Shown here: piece after piece, positions 63,284-64,000 of the stretch | Layout of the letters: every line of letters begins with the position of its first letter | Position numbering within the stretch: position 1 is the first letter of the stretch | Source: Bacteroidota bacterium | GTDB taxonomy: Bacteria > Bacteroidota > Bacteroidia > Chitinophagales > Chitinophagaceae | DNA length: 64,000 nt | NCBI GenBank assembly: GCA_018267965.1 | Contig: JAFDXK010000004.1 | Coordinates: 109,197 to 173,196, forward strand | Reading direction: 5' to 3' | Notes under the pieces: model-generated | Seen by the model: only the letters and a program-made list of their open reading frames with translations | Databases searched by the model: none | Told to the model about the DNA's origin: nothing | Made by a program: the position numbers and the translations under genes

Positions 63284-63326
63284 GGCTATTATAAACAATG
63301 TAAAAATTGAGATGTATCTTTCAGTT

Positions 63327-63695
63327 ATGAGGCGATATTATGCAATATTGATATTGATGAGTCTACCATTTGCCTTATTTGCGCAAAAGATAACTAAGCA
63401 GCAAATACTACAAAACGTGGTAAACAAATGGTGGGAAATGTCCTATGGAGATGGCAATTTTTTCTTTATATCAGATAGTACTCACATTAAAAAAAGTAGT
63501 GGAGGGCGAGGATTTGCACTAAAAAAGGATGGAACCTTCATAATTATAATACGTAGCAGATGTTTACAGGATGCTTCATCTCCACGCATTGGTAAATGGA
63601 GAGTTAGTAATGATTCTGTTTATTTTGAAAACACTGACTATAGCCAATCTATGAAAATAGTTTCTGTTGATGGCAGTACTTTAATAATCAAATAA
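63327..63695 (+). CDS. Small secreted protein of unknown function
   Basis: About 122 residues. Signal peptide (MRRYYAILILMSLPFALFAQ). The mature part, with GFALKKDGTFIIIIRSRC and IGKWRVSNDSVYFENTDYS, has the strand pattern of lipocalin-like small secreted Bacteroidota proteins, but I cannot place it in a family. ATG 63312 is an alternative start. It overlaps the end of rfbC by eight bases. Confidence 0.55.
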   Translation: MRRYYAILILMSLPFALFAQKITKQQILQNVVNKWWEMSYGDGNFFFISDSTHIKKSSGGRGFALKKDGTFIIIIRSRCLQDASSPRIGKWRVSNDSVYFENTDYSQSMKIVSVDGSTLIIK

Positions 63696-64000
63696 CAAAC
63701 GAACTCTCAAATTCCTCAAGCGTCTTAAACGATAAATCCCTGTCAGAAATAATGGGTTTATCTATTCCCCAGTCAAATCCAAAGCTATTATACAATATAC
63801 CCGTATCTGCTTCTTTGTTATACCCGCTTGATACTAAATAGTAAGTCATAGCATCATCAGTCAGCGCTTTAAAACCATGCGCAAAACCTTCGGGTATATA
63901 ATACGCTTTATGATTAGTTGCGGATAATTCGTGTGCAAAGTATTGACCGTAAGTAGTAGAGCCTTTACGCAAGTCCACTATCACATCCAGTATCGCACCC
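63688..64000 (-). CDS. rfbC: dTDP-4-dehydrorhamnose 3,5-epimerase, C-terminal part (cut by window edge)
   Basis: The reading frame continues off the right edge in frame; about 104 C-terminal residues are visible. Family text: GAILDVIVDLRKGSTTYGQ, YYIPEGFAHGF, then TYYLVSSGYNKEADTGILYNSFGFDWG and ISDRDLSFKTLEEF. The enzyme epimerises the rhamnose precursor in dTDP-L-rhamnose synthesis. rml partners may lie outside the window to the right. Confidence 0.92.
   Translation of the reverse strand, partial: GAILDVIVDLRKGSTTYGQYFAHELSATNHKAYYIPEGFAHGFKALTDDAMTYYLVSSGYNKEADTGILYNSFGFDWGIDKPIISDRDLSFKTLEEFESSFVI

Overview
The window looks like a piece of a Bacteroidota chromosome, most likely Chitinophagales/Chitinophagaceae-like. 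Evidence read from the sequence: six secreted proteins ending in the type IX secretion (Por) type C-terminal sorting domain; -7 promoter elements of the TAnnTTTG class with a -33 TTTG in the clearest cases; Bacteroidota marker genes (DUF3822-rsmD-coaD, YtxJ, a 38-residue ribosomal protein bTHX, DUF4286); and moderate-to-low G+C. The assignment to a family is inference.

1-23 kb is mostly housekeeping: efp (cut by the left edge), a secreted thioredoxin-like protein, mdh, then an AT-rich two-gene island (DUF5343 protein plus a PD-(D/E)XK nuclease-like protein) with a repeat-filled upstream region. After it come fabD, ytxJ, a MATE exporter, DUF3822-rsmD-coaD, a secreted M23 peptidase, a Nudix protein divergent from pyrE, a UbiA-type prenyltransferase overlapping maf, an FAD oxidoreductase, two tandem secreted paralogs, leuS, two small Cys-rich lipoproteins around a VOC protein, an SCO protein, a chromate transporter, a 46-residue membrane protein and pdxH. 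The gene-free stretch after pdxH carries an 11-bp-phased cluster of DnaA-box-like 9-mers, a candidate replication origin or DnaA-bound site.

23.5-48 kb is a surface polysaccharide locus, almost entirely on the + strand and with many start/stop overlaps. It holds a Wza-like export lipoprotein, a Wzc-like tyrosine kinase with an 11-tyrosine tail, a PglK/MsbA-type ABC flippase, one GT2 and seven GT4-type glycosyltransferases, two polysaccharide-deacetylase-fold proteins, an acyltransferase, two complete AsnB-type amidotransferases, a methyltransferase, a polymerase-like membrane protein on the opposite strand, and a WbpP-like epimerase. The likely product is an exported glycan whose sugars are acylated, amidated and possibly deacetylated or methylated.

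48-64 kb, mostly on the - strand, holds bTHX, a HU protein, the ABC permease-rsgA-DUF4286 operon, a large secreted T9SS protein, an isolated atpG, a lipoprotein, two paralogous secreted metzincin proteases, a DUF457 membrane protein, a phospholipase-D family protein, another T9SS protein, an ALDH7-like aldehyde dehydrogenase, a small secreted protein and a partial rfbC at the right edge. Several convergent pairs have overlapping or abutting stop codons. No rRNA, tRNA, CRISPR array or insertion sequence was recognised.
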